64,000 bases of DNA from positions 20,698,072-20,762,071 of the forward strand of contig CM040097.1 in NCBI GenBank assembly GCA_022496805.1, given 5' to 3'. This DNA comes from Pohlia nutans (taxonomy: Eukaryota > Streptophyta > Bryopsida > Bryales > Mniaceae). The position numbers were made by a program, and so were the translations under genes. Numbering within the stretch: position 1 is the stretch's first letter; each line of letters begins with the position of its first letter. Of the stretch, positions 11,501-24,236 are shown piece after piece. Under the pieces are notes generated by a model. That model made no database searches. It saw only the letters and a list, made by a program, of their open reading frames with translations, and had not been told where the DNA came from.

Positions 11501-14342
11501 TGTAGTAAAGCCATGCAGAATCTACAAAAACATTGACACACAAGGCATCGTGCTACGATGATTTTTGCATGACAAAATAATGGCTCATATGCAATCCTAG
11601 AAACTCACTTCAGCAGTCGTGCCGACAGATGCAACAACAACATGCCCATCTCTTGCTCGCACGTGTATCACACCAATCGTATTCAAAGCTTCATCATTCC
11701 GCATAGCTCTGTCAACTGCAGCTTTAAATCTTGGTTGCAGCACTCGGAGCGGCAATGTATCCTCAGGGAATAATACTATCCCTGCATGTGCCAGTACAAA
11801 TCTAGAAAATCATATCCACATTGTTAACACTGACTAGACTGTCACTAAGGTTGCTACCCACAAAGAAAGTGGTCTTAAACTTATTACTGTAAAATATTGT
11901 AATAACAACCATCATCAAAAAACAATTACAATGGCTTTTCGTAATGAGAGGGTGAACAGTACAATTTTTAATCATTCAAAGATCGGCATAGATTAGATTA
12001 CATTATAATGGACTGGTTTAGTTTGCCATGGTAGCTTTGGGTCACTTCATCATGTAGTCCTTTCAGCCTCGAAATTACTTACAACTTCAGCAAACCTTCC
12101 ACACACTTAGAAACTAAAGATTGCAATTGGCGATTTTACTACCTAACAATAAGATTCTGTAGTTCAAAAGTTTCCATCATTCGAAGTGATATTTGACTTC
12201 TAATACTTTTGAAACTTACCCTCTAAGTAGAACATTGGCAGCGTAAGGAATGCTCCACCATCGGCAAATGAGCGACTGCTGGTTACATCATCAACTTCTG
12301 TGTCGTGATACAAACAAACAAATTCACTTATCAAATTCCAATTCTGACGCCCCACGCCACACCTTACTCTAAAACGAAATCAGAGCATGGATTACTTTCA
12401 TGAGCTAGGGCACGTAACCCAGTTGATAGATACAACGTACTCCCGAGAATTGAAGAACTCAGCCGCAAAAAACCAAACCAAGTACCCTGTAATCCGCAGA
12501 TGAAAATCAAATAAAAAATGGTTCACATCACTCGGAACGGATAACATGAAACACAGCAGTCCTTAGATAATAATCCAATCACAAATACATAGCACCAACT
12601 CGTCCCTACGAATGCTAAAAGTATAAAGGAGCATCACACGACTAACGAAGATCATCTACGATACTACACAATGGAGTGTACCTCCTAAATAAGTATGCAT
12701 TGAAGCAAGGTTGGTATCGAACGTAAATCCACCCATTCGGCCACCACCTCCATCTCCTCGTCCACCCAAACTGATATCAGCCACAAGTGATATCAGATGT
12801 AAGACCACGAACATTCAACTTTTCGACTCTTTGATACCTTCAAATTGGCTGCAAGTGATCATGCTTCATAATCGTTGCACAGTGAAAACAACTTGTGCTC
12901 GTATCTTAACCACGAACACGCACAGAGGTTTCCATGTAACAAAGGTAATCATCATACTCGATGCAATACAATCACGTTTCAACGGCTGCTCAGATCATTT
13001 CTACATGCTCCAAATGCAATCAACCGTAGTCTGTCGTACCAATGGCGTATTCAGGAAGTTATGCAAAAATTCACGGATAGCACAGAGAAAAGCAGATTAT
13101 CTCTTCTTGCATGAGGCTCCTTCAATCCTAGGCGATTGACCAGTTTTACTAAGGATGAGAACTGAGGACTGACAATTAGGTCGTTAATCAACGAACACCA
13201 TTCCTAGTCTGACTCAACTGAATCTCCTAAATAAGGTCGACGCTATGACTCTTAGCTACACTTTCAAGCGATTGGAATATCGAACTGGAAAAGCCCACTC
13301 ATTCAAATCCATAATACCAATTACTGAGGTTGAACTCAAATTTTTGATCGCATCATGTTAACAATAGTTGGAAATTTCTAAAGCTGTCCTGTACAGCAAC
13401 AGAGGTTTCTGATCGACAAAAAAGAAGCTATGTATGGCACCCTGGCAGAATGCGACCTAAACCATGTGGCGCGCCCTGGCAGAAAATAGATGCTTCCAAC
13501 TGTCGTCTGGGAATAGATAATTAAATGCGAAATGGTCATTAATGATCAAATCTCTTATAAGCCCTACATTAGTATATGGATACACGGAACACAATCCTCC
13601 TGAATAGTCCAACTCGCAGACAATAACGAATGCCTTAAATATAGCTAGGTCAGCAAAGGGCCGCCTGTGGTCCCCGTTTTGAATGCGGTAGCAGAACCAT
13701 CCTATGATTCAAAGGGACGCCAGACGCATGACAGCCAGTACACCTAGAACGTACACTAAAGCTTCTAAGCACTCCCGCTGTAGGATTTAACGACGAAATT
13801 TGGCAAAATCGATGAAAAGTGCCCAAGAAACGGCCAATTCCTGATGCAACAGTACAACAACAGCAAATCAGAAGCTCAAGAAGACAACGGTGAGCGTTGA
13901 TGCTTCGTCAGTAACAGTGAAGCTGATATAGGAGATAGATTACAATGCAAGGAGAATAGCTCAAAGTAGACTTCCAGCCAGAATAAGTGCCGCATACATC
14001 ACGGGCCTGTATCAAATTTGCAATAGAAGCTGGACTTATCACTTCAAACGGCCGTTGAGCCGGAGGGATGACCAGGTCCAGGCTGATAATTGAGAAGTAA
14101 AGACTGCTAAGAAAACATAGAGGATATATCAATAAAGGAGAAAACCTTGAGTCGTTATCGCTGAGTGAAAGACTAGCTTCAGAGTCAGCTTCTTCCATTT
14201 CTCGTTGCTCCATATCCAGGCCACGAATTCTTTGCATTTGCAGAAGTTCATTACGCAGCCTCTCCTCCGTGTCTTCATCGTCGTCCAAACGGCGAAAAAC
14301 TATCGCCTGAGAGTCATCTACGCCTCTGATATCTCCATCCAT
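8559..14342 (-). CDS. CRBN: Cereblon-like protein (LON + CULT domains), DCAF substrate receptor, 10 exons
   Basis: Exons, 5' to 3': 14342-14146, 12770-12682, 12297-12220, 11781-11609, 11449-11348, 11136-10904, 10559-10132, 9808-9594, 9180-9017, 8694-8559. All joins keep frame and give 604 aa. Cereblon is the substrate receptor of a CUL4-DDB1 ubiquitin ligase; its CULT domain binds C-terminal cyclic imide degrons and thalidomide. Visible: an acidic coiled N-terminus (1-66); a Gly-rich segment; a LON-like domain from about 105 (TLPMFYLEGIVLFPEDTLPL); an acidic, Ser-rich insert around 240-330; and a CULT domain about 495-595. The CULT zinc cysteines are C501/C504 and C568/C571. The three Trp of the ligand cage are present as W557 (SWFPG), W563 (YAW) and W577 (GWRF). 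It is longer than animal cereblon (about 440 aa) because of the N-terminus and the acidic insert, as in plant homologues. Confidence 0.93.
12771..14145 (-). other. Cereblon intron 1
   Basis: Long first intron (1375 bp) between donor AAG|GTTTTC at 14146 and acceptor ATATCAG at 12771. No TTAA-type element or SINE was recognised in it, in contrast to the surrounding DNA. The open frames at 12711-13139 are partly exon 2 antisense and intron. Confidence 0.6.
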
Positions 14343-15684
14343 GCTAAAGCAAGATGAAATTCAAACCTCTGCCACGTCTCGTCCACTTGTGAACCACCTA
14401 CAACTCTCCCACTGCTCTATATGTATCATTTCAACTCCTAAATTCCAACTCCTTCAGTATCATTAGTCGCATCTGTCACTGTCAGCAACCAAACTGAAAT
14501 TAAAATTAAAAATAAAACGCACGAGGTACGTTCGAGAGCTTAAGACCTCGTCCAGCACTCCCATCTGCTTCTGAGCGTCTCTATCGGTGGCCTACTACCA
14601 TACACAACGAAGCGCGGTCAAAAAACACAAGGTGCGGACGCTACTCGTACAAAAATTAGCCTCGTGTTAGACAGACGCACACACACACACACCGTGCTCA
14701 CATTATAAGAATCAATAGCTATTGATCTCGTTCCTGAATCCCTCTCACTACAACCTATCTCCGCATTCACGTGAGCTCCCTACTCTCCTCGAACAGCTTC
14801 CCCGCTCTGATCGCCGACGCTCCTCCTTCTCCACTCAATTCCTCTTTCTTAAAACAAAACAGAGGCGAGAAATGATAAAAACAATAATAATAAAATTAAG
14901 TCATCATTACGAAGACTTCTCGCTGCGCTCTCCTCGATCCACGTCAGAAGCTCAAGTCATCGCACACGCAAACCGAACAATCAAAAGAAGCAATCAACGC
15001 TCAACCGACCACATGGAAAACCTCTCAGTAGTCAATAAGTAATAATCTCACAACTAGTCGCGCTTCGCTTCCTATCCGTATGTTTCCTCCCCGCCGGCTC
15101 CACTCTCTTTCTTCTTTCCCTACAATATCTCTCAAATAAGAAAACTTTACTGCGTCTCCCTAATAAACATCTAATAATTCTAAAACCACGATAATCGCAA
15201 AACAAAACCGCATAAGACTAGGGCTTCCTCCTCCTGCTCCTGCTCCTCCGTTTCGGCGACCTCTCTTCTTCTTCTTCTACCTCCAGTTGCCGCTAAACTA
15301 GACTGTTCAAAAGAGACCGGAGTTTTTCTTCTTATGCCAAGCTTGCTTAGCGGAATCTACTGTAGCAACAACAGCAACAAAACTTTCAACAACAAGAGCC
15401 CGGAGTGCACGCACTCTGCAAAAGGAATGTAATGCAAATGGCAGGGGAAAGAAAAGATATGGCGCAGGACCGGTATCAAGCAAATCCAAGATACTAATCC
15501 AAGATACTAATCCAAGATACTAAACTCGGGTTTAAAGTGACTAATCTAGTCCCGGCGTAGGGTTAAATTAACTGAATGGCTAATTGCAGATGAATTGAAT
15601 GCAACTTCTCTGGATTCCGGGTTTAGCATTTTGGTGGCTGGTGAGGGAATAAGTTAGTTTCAATCATGGTTATTCAGGGGATTA
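14343..15684. other. Cereblon 5' flank / promoter region
   Basis: Upstream of the minus-strand cereblon start. Holds a short (CA)n run near 14680-14692, pyrimidine-rich stretches around 15060-15300, and three tandem copies of AATCCAAGATACT at 15485-15522. No second gene could be supported. The plus-strand frame 14722-15042 has no domain and unusual composition. Confidence 0.4.
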
Positions 15685-15853
15685 GGGCCAGTTTATACTG
15701 TGCACCAAGAGCACCAAGAGCAGTGACCAAGAAAAATGGATTCAGTTGTTCTCATGGTCACATTTCAAGGTTACATTTTTATGGTCACACTTCATAAAAA
15801 TGCAATTTTTAATGTTCTTGGGGCTCTCACTAGGTGTAAATCAAACTTGGACC

Positions 15854-15944
15854 CAGAGTTATTGTCGAGGGATTTTTCCCTCTAGTTTTCTGTTTGTTTG
15901 TTCCTCTATCAATGAAATAAACGTTCATTTGATTCACCAAAAAA
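15854..15944 (+). mobile_element. Short 5'-truncated retroposed fragment with target duplication
   Basis: The flanks ACTTGGACC (15845-15853) and ACTTCGACC (15945-15953) are a 9-bp near-identical duplication. Family F copy 1 lacks the insert at this point. The insert ends CACCAAAAAA and carries AATAAA near its 3' end, as expected for a LINE or SINE 3' end. Family unknown. Confidence 0.65.
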
Positions 15945-16037
15945 ACTTCGACCGAGAGGAATGACCATGCACCAAAATGAGAGTGAGCTGATTTTTTCAA
16001 TGTATACCTAACTACAATAAATAGTAATGGTGTGAAA

Positions 16038-16092
16038 TATATGTATGTACGTATGTATGTATGTATGTATATGTGTATATATATAATAAAAA
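16038..16092. repeat. (TATG)n/(TA)n microsatellite
   Basis: Direct run of ATGT/ATGC-type tetramers passing into TATATATA. Lies inside Harbinger-like MITE copy F2. Confidence 0.9.
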
Positions 16093-16343
16093 TATGAAAA
16101 CAACATTTTCTATATGCTCTCTTGGTTTCGCAGCAAGAGAGCCTTTTTTGCTCGACCTGTAGATAATTAACTTGGACCATGAAACTTTATATACATGCCT
16201 TTTGAAAACCTTGACACCTACGATCATTCTCCTTTTCCCAATAGTGTAAACCCAAGTTGTCCACGACGAGTTCATAGGCTGATTATAGATTTTGGTGAGG
16301 GGTATGGTAAGACTTCGATTTGATCCTAGGTATAAACTAGCTC

Positions 16344-17460
16344 TAAGTGTCCAAAATAAAAATAGGAAAATGCCACTAGAAAATTATTATTGATAGTTAT
16401 TATAAGAAAATAAAATTATAGTTTTTATTTTCAAAAGTGTAGGATACGATTTCTTTTTTCTAATAAATGGTGTCACAATTTCAACTACCCTACGCTATAG
16501 TCATATTTGTTAAAAAATAATTCAAAAATAAAATATGGCATGTAGTGAAATTTTCAGAAATTCTAAGGTGGTATAATTGAATAGTGTAGAAAATATTAAT
16601 GTAGATAATCCAAATTCAAAAAAAAAAATCAAGATTTTTGCAAACAACATACTCCAGTACAGATTACAACACTTTCCATCGAAAGAATCATCACAAATTG
16701 CTAAAGGAGGAGAATGAAATCATCTCGTGCTATATGATTGTATAAAAAAATTAACAATAAAAAGCTCAACGAGGTGTGACAAATAAAGCTTAGGATCAAA
16801 AGTGACGGGGAAATATTAGCTATCACAAAAAATGAAAATTGAGATAAATATATTTTCACATAATGAACAAAATTTAACCCTAAAATTAATTAACTTTGTA
16901 TTAGGCCTAATAAATTTGACCTGAGGGTACAGTTCCAAATTGATGAAATTTTTCAACTTCAATGCGATTTTGAGCCCAACAATCTTGTCTCATAGTACTA
17001 AACCCCGTGTAGAATTTTCAAATGGTGGTTTTTGAATTGCCTCTATTCTCACAATACAAATTTTGAACTTTGACATCGTCTTTTTATACATGTTGTTTTC
17101 TTTAAAGCTTTCTAAATGATTAATTTCAACACCTATAGATATTGAAGCGACAACTTTGGAGCATTTAGAGTTAATGTTATCATATTTTCATTTATTTTCT
17201 TTTCTATTCTATTCTTTTGTTTATTTTTTCCTTTATAGGAATCATATTGATTTCATGCAAAAACCTTATGTCTCAACTTTCAAAACTTTTTAAAAATTAA
17301 AAAAAAATTGTTAATGTACACAAGAGGTGTCTTTAACACCTAACTGCTTGAGTGTTCATGTTTTGGATGATGTACATAATCACTCTACAATTCTTATCCA
17401 TGGTGATGTTTTTTGTAGTTTTTATCTTATTAAATGAAATTTTCAAGTTGTTATCTTCAC
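16344..17460. other. AT-rich intergenic, nothing recognised
   Basis: No coding signal, and no complete inverted-repeat element was identified. Confidence 0.35.
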
Positions 17461-18038
17461 TTAACCCTTAACTGTCTAGTCGGTAATTTTTTGGACGGTG
17501 TACATATTTCATCCAAGTTTTCTCATCTATCATGCATTTTTTGTAATATGGTTTTTTTACTATAAACTTTATGGGAAGTTAGCTTCATGCATGTGTGAAC
17601 CAATTAGAAAGGAGATGATTTGTGAATTTTTTATGCCACATTTCAAGTTGCAGCGATTTACCAAAAAAGTCTAAGATCTTAGTTCAAAATAATTCAAAAG
17701 TGCTTTTGAAAAAGTTAACTCATAAAATTAAGCAACCAAAAAATCTTCAAAAATCTCAACACTTAGAGTATTACGTTTCAACCCATCACAACAAATTACA
17801 TCCACAAATTGTCAATATCGTATTCGTAATCGAATTACAAAAGAGTTTTGAGTTTCAAATTTTATACAAAATAGTGGTGACAACAATCATAGATCTAACC
17901 GTATGGATAGAATCTAAAATTCATAATGTACAACTTTTATTCATACATCAAGTTCCAAATATCCCTTTTAATTGCATTTCATAATACATCTTTGCAATTC
18001 TCCAAATTTGGAGAATGCTATAGGCATTTAGGGGTTAA
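17461..18038 (+). mobile_element. TTAA-type MITE family A, copy A2
   Basis: Starts TTAACCCTTAACTGTC at 17461 and ends GGCATTTAGGGGTTAA at 18038 (578 bp). The sub-terminal hairpin half TTTTTTGGACGGTGTAC follows the left end. Closely related interior to A4-A7. Any open frame within it is not conserved between copies. Confidence 0.85.
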
Positions 18039-19003
18039 GTGAAGTTAGATTAGGGGAAAAAAATCAATTTTTTTACCAAGTCCTTCCATTCCACGTGAGC
18101 TTTCATTTCGACAGAAAAGTAATTTAAGGTTTTGAACTATATAATGCACACTAAATCCATTCCTTGAGGTTGGTATATAAATGAAAGTTGAAGAGGATGA
18201 TTTTTTCATGAAATCTATACGGTTGGATTAAGTAATAGTATCAAAATATGTTTAAATTTGATTTTAATAGAGATTATTGTTTTAATTATATGAAATTCAC
18301 AAAAGTGTTCATTATCTTATGAATTTCAGAATGATTGGCCAAAAGTGCATAATGTACGACATTGAATCATCTTTTGCATAGTGTGCAGTATTTCAACCTA
18401 TAAAATTATCTATGTATTTCTTATAAAAGATCTCACGACACCTCTCTCAAACCATTATAACTTTTTTGTCAACAACTTCACGACTATTGAAGAATAATGC
18501 TTTCAACCAATCATGATGAATCACAAGATGAGAGTATTAAAATTGTAATTTTAGTGAATTTTCAAATTTTTCTCTTATAAATTCATTTGAAAATATCTAG
18601 GCATTTTATTTCAAATTTCACTATACAAATGTCCCGGGGAGTGCACTCTTCAAGTATTGTAATTATACACGTGCGTGCACAACAAGGGTATTATTTAGAA
18701 CAAGCATGTACAAAATGTATGTATGGGAGACATATTTCAATCAAGCGGAAAGTAGATATACATGGGGCTCGGAGTTAAATTCCTCATTTTTAGCCCCTGT
18801 ATACATAAGGAAATGTATTTTGAGGTTGTGAGATTTGTACATATATTGCTTAATTTTAGCCAAAAAAAAAGTATACGGGGTGTTTTAATAAGGGGGATGC
18901 ATGCACGTGATTCCTGGCTTTATTGAATAGTGCACTCCATGAGACAAATGTCTTCTAATAAAGATGTCTTACATGTGCTCTTTAGAGTTGAAGCTCAAAA
19001 AAG
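18039..19003. other. AT-rich intergenic, nothing recognised
   Basis: Degenerate repeat-like sequence. The block after ATCTATACGGTTGGATT resembles an internal part of TTAA-type elements, but no ends were found. Confidence 0.35.
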
Positions 19004-19824
19004 TTAAACCCTAAGTGTCCCTAGCTTTTTAGGGCTTAAAATCATCATTTCTTTTGATGTATTATAGGTCTAAATGTAGGTGAGGTATAGAAATCTCAAC
19101 CGTAAAATCTTGTAGTATACATGATGTTGTAGATGACGTAGATCAAATTTGCAGTCATATTGGCCACATAGATTGCAAGATTGTAATGTTTTAGTGTTGA
19201 AAAAGGATGCTGAAAATTTCCTAGCAACACATTAGAGGTGAAATTCGATTTCTAAACCTACTCAAATGAAAAACTTTAAACTATAAAGTGGTTCAAAATC
19301 ATCATATAAACACATTGGTACCAAAAAAAGCTCATGAAAAATTTGATGTGCCCTAAAATGGCCTTGCAATGTCAAAAAGGAGCCCGAAAAAGTGACCTAT
19401 TTGACCCAAAAAGAAAAACTTGTCCAAAGTAGACTCGTGCACTAAAATGACTCCCAAACATTTAGAACAACATGGACTGGCATGGGTATTTTACCATGAT
19501 AACTAGACTTCAAGGGAATCTAACCCAACTATGTTTATTGAAAACGGATATTGGATGAAGGAGATACAAGCCCCCGAAGTTGCACCCATCAAAATGCACA
19601 AAAATTGTTAAAAAAAAAGAGACCCCTACTTTCAAATGATTCCCAAAAATTCAATACAACTTGGATTGATCTAGAATTTTTACCACTCAAACTAAACATC
19701 ATTTGAGGGATGTTTGCAAAATTTCATTGAAATCAAACACTCTATACAAAAGTTACAGCTCTTTGAAGGTGAAAGTAACCCAAAAAACGTCCAAAATATG
19801 AACGCCGGGATGGTTAGGGGTTAA
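19004..19824 (-). mobile_element. TTAA-type MITE family C, copy C1
   Basis: Ends TTAAACCCTAAGTGTCCC at 19004 and GATGGTTAGGGGTTAA at 19824 (821 bp). The right part matches C2 at 53478-53590 in reverse, including the AAAGAGCTGTAACTTTTG block, and the lower part matches 56035-56148. This comparison shows what has been inserted into C2. Confidence 0.75.
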
Positions 19825-19880
19825 AGCCTCATTTATAATCATTTAGATATTGGCCAAAATCTGTAGGCATTTAGGGCTTA
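19825..19880 (+). mobile_element. Solo right end of an A-like TTAA element
   Basis: Ends TAGGCATTTAGGGCTTAA, like the right end of family A with one change, and directly abuts C1. No left part is present. Confidence 0.4.
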
Positions 19881-20396
19881 AAATTTCTTAAATTGTAGTA
19901 TTATGTTCAATATTGATTCAAAGGCGCAAAAAATGTGAGTTCTCCCTACAATTGTTTCAATCATCGAGGGGTGTATAGCAAATTTGCAATTTTAGAATGT
20001 GTATACTTCCAAATGCTTGCTTGTTATAATTTGAGTTGTCTTCCATTTAATCTTTTTATGTTTTTTCCTGACCAATCAAATATAAACTATGGATTTGTGC
20101 AGTTGGGTTTTCTTCATAGCATTCCATATCACCAGAAAATAAAAAAAGTCGTCATAAACCTTCCAAAAGTTTCTTCTCTCCAAAAATACTATGGGCTCTA
20201 AAAGATTAACGTGGCAAAGTATTATGACCATAATTGAATAGATTTAGTCGATAGGGCATTTTTTGGTTAAAGATTTTGAACCAAAAAACTTTGGTTTGAA
20301 TCCCTATAAGACAATTTGTTACTTGAATTAAGAATTAAAATCTTAGATAGGTTTTTTACAATGTCAATTCATAGTGAAAATTTTTGAAATGTTATT

Positions 20397-20500
20397 TTAA
20401 CCCCTGAACATCCTCATCATTTTTTGAACTTGTTTTCCCCTCTACTGCATTGAAAATTTCAAACAACTTTTCCCGTCTTATGGATAATGAGTGTTTTCAC
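20397..20500 (+). mobile_element. Left end of an unpaired TTAA-type element
   Basis: Begins TTAACCCCTGAACATCC, matching the consensus end, but no matching GGGGTTAA end was found downstream. The extent given is arbitrary. Confidence 0.3.
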
Positions 20501-21129
20501 GGTAGGGTATGGTCTTGGCCTTGAAATTCAATGACCACACCCGTACCATAAATGTGGTAAAATTTGAGTTTTGAAAAGTCTTTAATTAGACATGGATCCC
20601 CAATTAGACCTTACTTCTTAAATAGTTGTGACATTTTTTGAAAAGAGAATTTCAAACCATGTTAGTCTTTGAAGCTTTACGATTAGTTACAATATCATAG
20701 TAAAAAATTTGTATGCAGTAAACGTGAGTTTTTTTACATTTCAATGGGAAAAATGCCAATTTCATAAATCCAATAGCATAAATATATTAAGATACAACTA
20801 AACAAGATATTCCAAGTTTTAAATTTGTCATGTCACATGATATACCACTCAAAACGCCCTTCTTGTAGTTTAGCTTTTTAATTTTTTTTCAAGAATATAA
20901 AATGATAATTTAGAGACATGACTCCAAAAACATCATGGCTTGAATACACGGATATGAGAAAAAAAATCCATGAAAACAGTGTTTCCATCAATGAAAAAAC
21001 ACCACATATTCAAAAACACCACACCATATGTCATGCAAAATCCTCCACTTCCGTGAAAGCATGGTAAAGTGGACCAACATTAATCCCTATGAAGAAACAA
21101 TGATGTATGGTCGAAAAATACATTAATAC
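20501..21129. other. AT-rich intergenic, nothing recognised
   Basis: No coding signal or paired repeat recognised. Confidence 0.3.
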
Positions 21130-21560
21130 TTTATTTTTGTGCTAATAAATAAAAGACATAATGTTTAACAAATTCTCACATAGAAAATTGAAAAAATCAT
21201 CTTCAATAATTGTTTATGTATGTTTTAGTGACGTCGAAGTAGTCAAAATTGAAAGTAGTTTTGAACCAAATTGAAAAGTTGTTATAAAAAAACTAAAAAT
21301 GCATTAAATATTTATTTGTTTCAATATTTTTTTTTGGAGCCCTCAAATGCATAATGGACCTAAAGAACATAAAATTTATATTCATATTAAATATGATTTA
21401 GTTCATCAAATTTGCCCCCGATATTGGATTTAGACATCTATTTTGGAGCTCTATTTTCAGTAATTCTTTTAATGATTCTTACTTTGAAACTTTGGACTCG
21501 AGTACTTATAAAAACAACAAAGGACGCCATGAAATTAGATCCAATAGAAAAGACAAATTG
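21130..21560 (+). mobile_element. Repeat family AA, copy 1 (partial)
   Basis: Similar over about 400 bp to 51240-52155 (same strand) and to 43651-44262 (opposite strand). The last copy shows that the family has terminal repeats GGTGAAAGCACG. This copy lacks recognisable ends. Shared landmarks include GGAGCCCTCAAATGCA and GATTTAGACATCTATTTT. Confidence 0.65.
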
Positions 21561-21941
21561 ATACTCTTTTATAGCCGTAGTGGAATATCTTCACCTTTAA
21601 GACCGACGTGTTTCAATTTTATGTTAGAATTACTAATAATTAAACCTTTTGAGGACCAGATCCTTTTAAGGATCTTTTGTAGAATGGTCATATTTCCATG
21701 TTATGAGCAATTTTTCAATTCAAATTTTGTAAGTTTTTAAATATATTTTTAAAAGATAAGACTATATGACTTCTTTCATCCTTTTTTTTTTTAGAAATTT
21801 TGAAACTAAAATGAATTTAATATGATTTTTGAAATCTATTATGCAAAATTAATCATAATAAATAGATAAATACTCCCAATGATCACAATTTTTGGTTGGG
21901 CATTCTAGACATACACAAAAGCTATCTAGTGTACTCAAAAC

Positions 21942-21978
<37 letters not shown>

Positions 21979-22723
21979 ATTTAAAATTCAAAGATTTGAT
22001 AAGTAAACATGCAATGTAGTGTAACAAGGACCTTAACCTCTTGAGTTTGCAAATGTGATAAAATATTAAATATTTAGAATTTTTCAAAACTAAAAAGTAA
22101 TATAGAAATGCCTAGACAAATTGGTAGAACCACCTGGCGGCCTATAAATCATGTGCTAAGAGGGACTAATTTGAAAAACAGATTGACATGAATTGTTTTT
22201 AGCCCCCTTTTACTCTAAGATTAGCCAAGATTAATTGTTAATCCTACCATTGTTCATACATTTGGTTGAAGTCCCTTCAATCAACGAGTTTGTTGACTGT
22301 AAGCATGACTTGATTGAATGTCTATATGACCACTACATAATCTTTGAATGTAAATGGTGTCGTCTTCTGATATATAACCTTCTACTTTGAATGATTATCA
22401 TCATCATGCATAGTGATAAAGCAATTTGATCTCAAGAGAGTTTGATTCTTGCATAAGCTATATAATGATCTTAGCTACACTAAAATGTTGAAAGTGAAGA
22501 AAAAACCATCTTCTTTTTCTACCTTGTCAATCTTTAGAAATGATCAACTCATAAGCTAGCTCGTACTAGTGGAATCAAAGATTTTAATTTTTTTTTGCAC
22601 TATAACAGTACACCATGTAGACAATGGAGTAGGATCCCTTTACATTTTAACCAGTGTGATTGTACAGTACTATGACATTGGTGTCTGAAGTCCTCTAAGA
22701 AACTAGGAAAGAAAAAAACGGAT
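21561..22723. other. AT-rich intergenic with poly(A) tract
   Basis: Contains a long poly(A) run at about 21941-21976. No gene recognised. Confidence 0.35.
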
Positions 22724-22835
22724 TGAAATGGGTGTAAGAGAGATTGTGGAGAAGGATCACACAAGTGTCCAAGTCATCCCAATCACTTGGATGCTCCTGC
22801 CATCTCTCCTCACAATCTCTCACACACCCATTTCA
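22724..22835. repeat. Short inverted repeat (112 bp hairpin)
   Basis: Left arm starts TGAAATGGGTGTAAGAGAGA and the right arm is its near-perfect complement ending CACACACCCATTTCA. Arms of about 30 bp enclose a loop of about 50 bp. It may be a tiny MITE or a small-RNA foldback. Confidence 0.7.
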
Positions 22836-24236
22836 GTAGTGTCGGTATTAGAAAGCCCATATGCACAACGAGTGTCATTTAGCGGCTTAGCGCACACATC
22901 AACATGCTGGAGATTAATAGGATTGAATGAGTTTCTAGTGGAAAATTGCCAAGAGGGAATGGAAGTTAGGGTGACTTGGTTTGTGGAATTTTCAAGTGGT
23001 TGAACGGAAGTTCAAGATGGCTAGTTGTTGTGCAATGTGCATGTGCATGCCATGCGCACTTCTTCCTTTGGAAATACTACACTAAATATCTAAGAATGTC
23101 CTAAAACAATTAATACACCCAAAACCAATATGTAGACTAATATATAATGGTTAGCAATTAAACTCAATACTACTTGTGTATCAACCAATCAAATTTGTAG
23201 AATTTGGGTTGGTTTGTGGAATCATATGTTCATAGATTTGGGATGGTCTAGTTATTAGATTTGGGATGGTCTAGTTTTTGGATTTGGGTTCAAAATTTGT
23301 AAACATTTCATTTAAAAAAAATAAAATTATGAAAAAAAATTGCATTCTTCATGATTTCTATTTTCCTATGAAGGAAAAATACTATTTGCCTTCTACTCCT
23401 ACCAGGTGTTTTTGCACTAGAGTGACATAGTTCTCAACAAAAAAAAGTTTCTAATGTTGTAAAGCAGTTGCATTAATAATGACGTAATATAATAAATAGG
23501 AAAAATACCAAAAACATTTTAATATAGTAAAATATAATATATTTGGAATATTTTAGTATATTTTCAAAATATTTTATATTATTTAATAATATTCTCATTG
23601 GTCGTTGAAATTAGTTTTTTGGCAAAAATTTAACCATAGTGAAATGGTATTCTAGGATTGTATGTATACTAATAATTTTAAAAATAATATAAAATAGTAA
23701 TTGGACCAAAATGTAATACATTGCATTCAGTGATGTTGTAAAATAAATACGTTATTGCGTTAGTTGATCCGTTTCATTGAAGATATAGTGACTCATTTAG
23801 TGATGGAAATAATTTTCCTCAATTCCTATAACATAAAGGTATTGTATTCAAAAAATATTCCAAAATATTTTATGAGCAAGGTGGATATTAGAGGTTTATG
23901 GTGGTAATTTTTGTTCCTTTACATTAAACGCCCCTTAAAATGGCGAGTTTCCAAAAAATTCTTGCGAGTTTGGTTGGCTAACTAAAAGAGAGCCTATGGT
24001 GTGGCTCGAATATGAATTCAATGTGGTTTGCAAGTGGATAAAATGACATCAGTAGAAATATTCCAAAATATTAGAAAATGTTTATCGCCACATTTCGCTT
24101 GTTATGCAATGTTACACTACACATTTTGGACGCTCTACCGTGTAAACACCCAACCACATGATGCATGTAGTCTAAAAACTTAAGTTATCCATTTTAGATC
24201 ATTCAACTTTAGGAGTATTAAGGGGAATGAAAAATT
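22836..24236. other. AT-rich intergenic, nothing recognised
   Basis: Low-complexity AT-rich DNA. There are short direct repeats of ATTTGGGATGGTCTAGTT around 23235-23280, but no gene. Confidence 0.35.

Larger units (their letters stand above)
15685..16343. mobile_element. PIF/Harbinger-like MITE, family F copy 2
   Basis: Ends GGGCCAGTTTATACTG and (reverse) GAGCTAGTTTATACC, flanked by TTA/TAA. Interior blocks GAGGAATGACCATG and GAGCTGATTTTTT match family F copy 1. Contains a retroposed fragment (15854-15944) and a TATG/TA microsatellite (about 16038-16092). Confidence 0.7.

Noticed and set aside
14722..15042. 106-codon frame upstream of cereblon as a divergent gene
   Set aside because: No domain, no splice support, and low-complexity Ser/Arg-rich composition; more likely promoter DNA.
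15830..16275. Minus-strand frames of 87 and 116 codons
   Set aside because: They lie within a Harbinger-like MITE and its TATG microsatellite (Tyr-Ile-His repeats).
16868..16920. Another TTAA element end (TTAACCCTAAAATT)
   Set aside because: No partner end and no similarity to any family interior.
17622..17984. Open frame seen in several A-family copies (also near 34202 and 42370)
   Set aside because: Length and frame differ between copies, stops differ, and the similarity follows the DNA rather than the protein. Not a conserved element gene.
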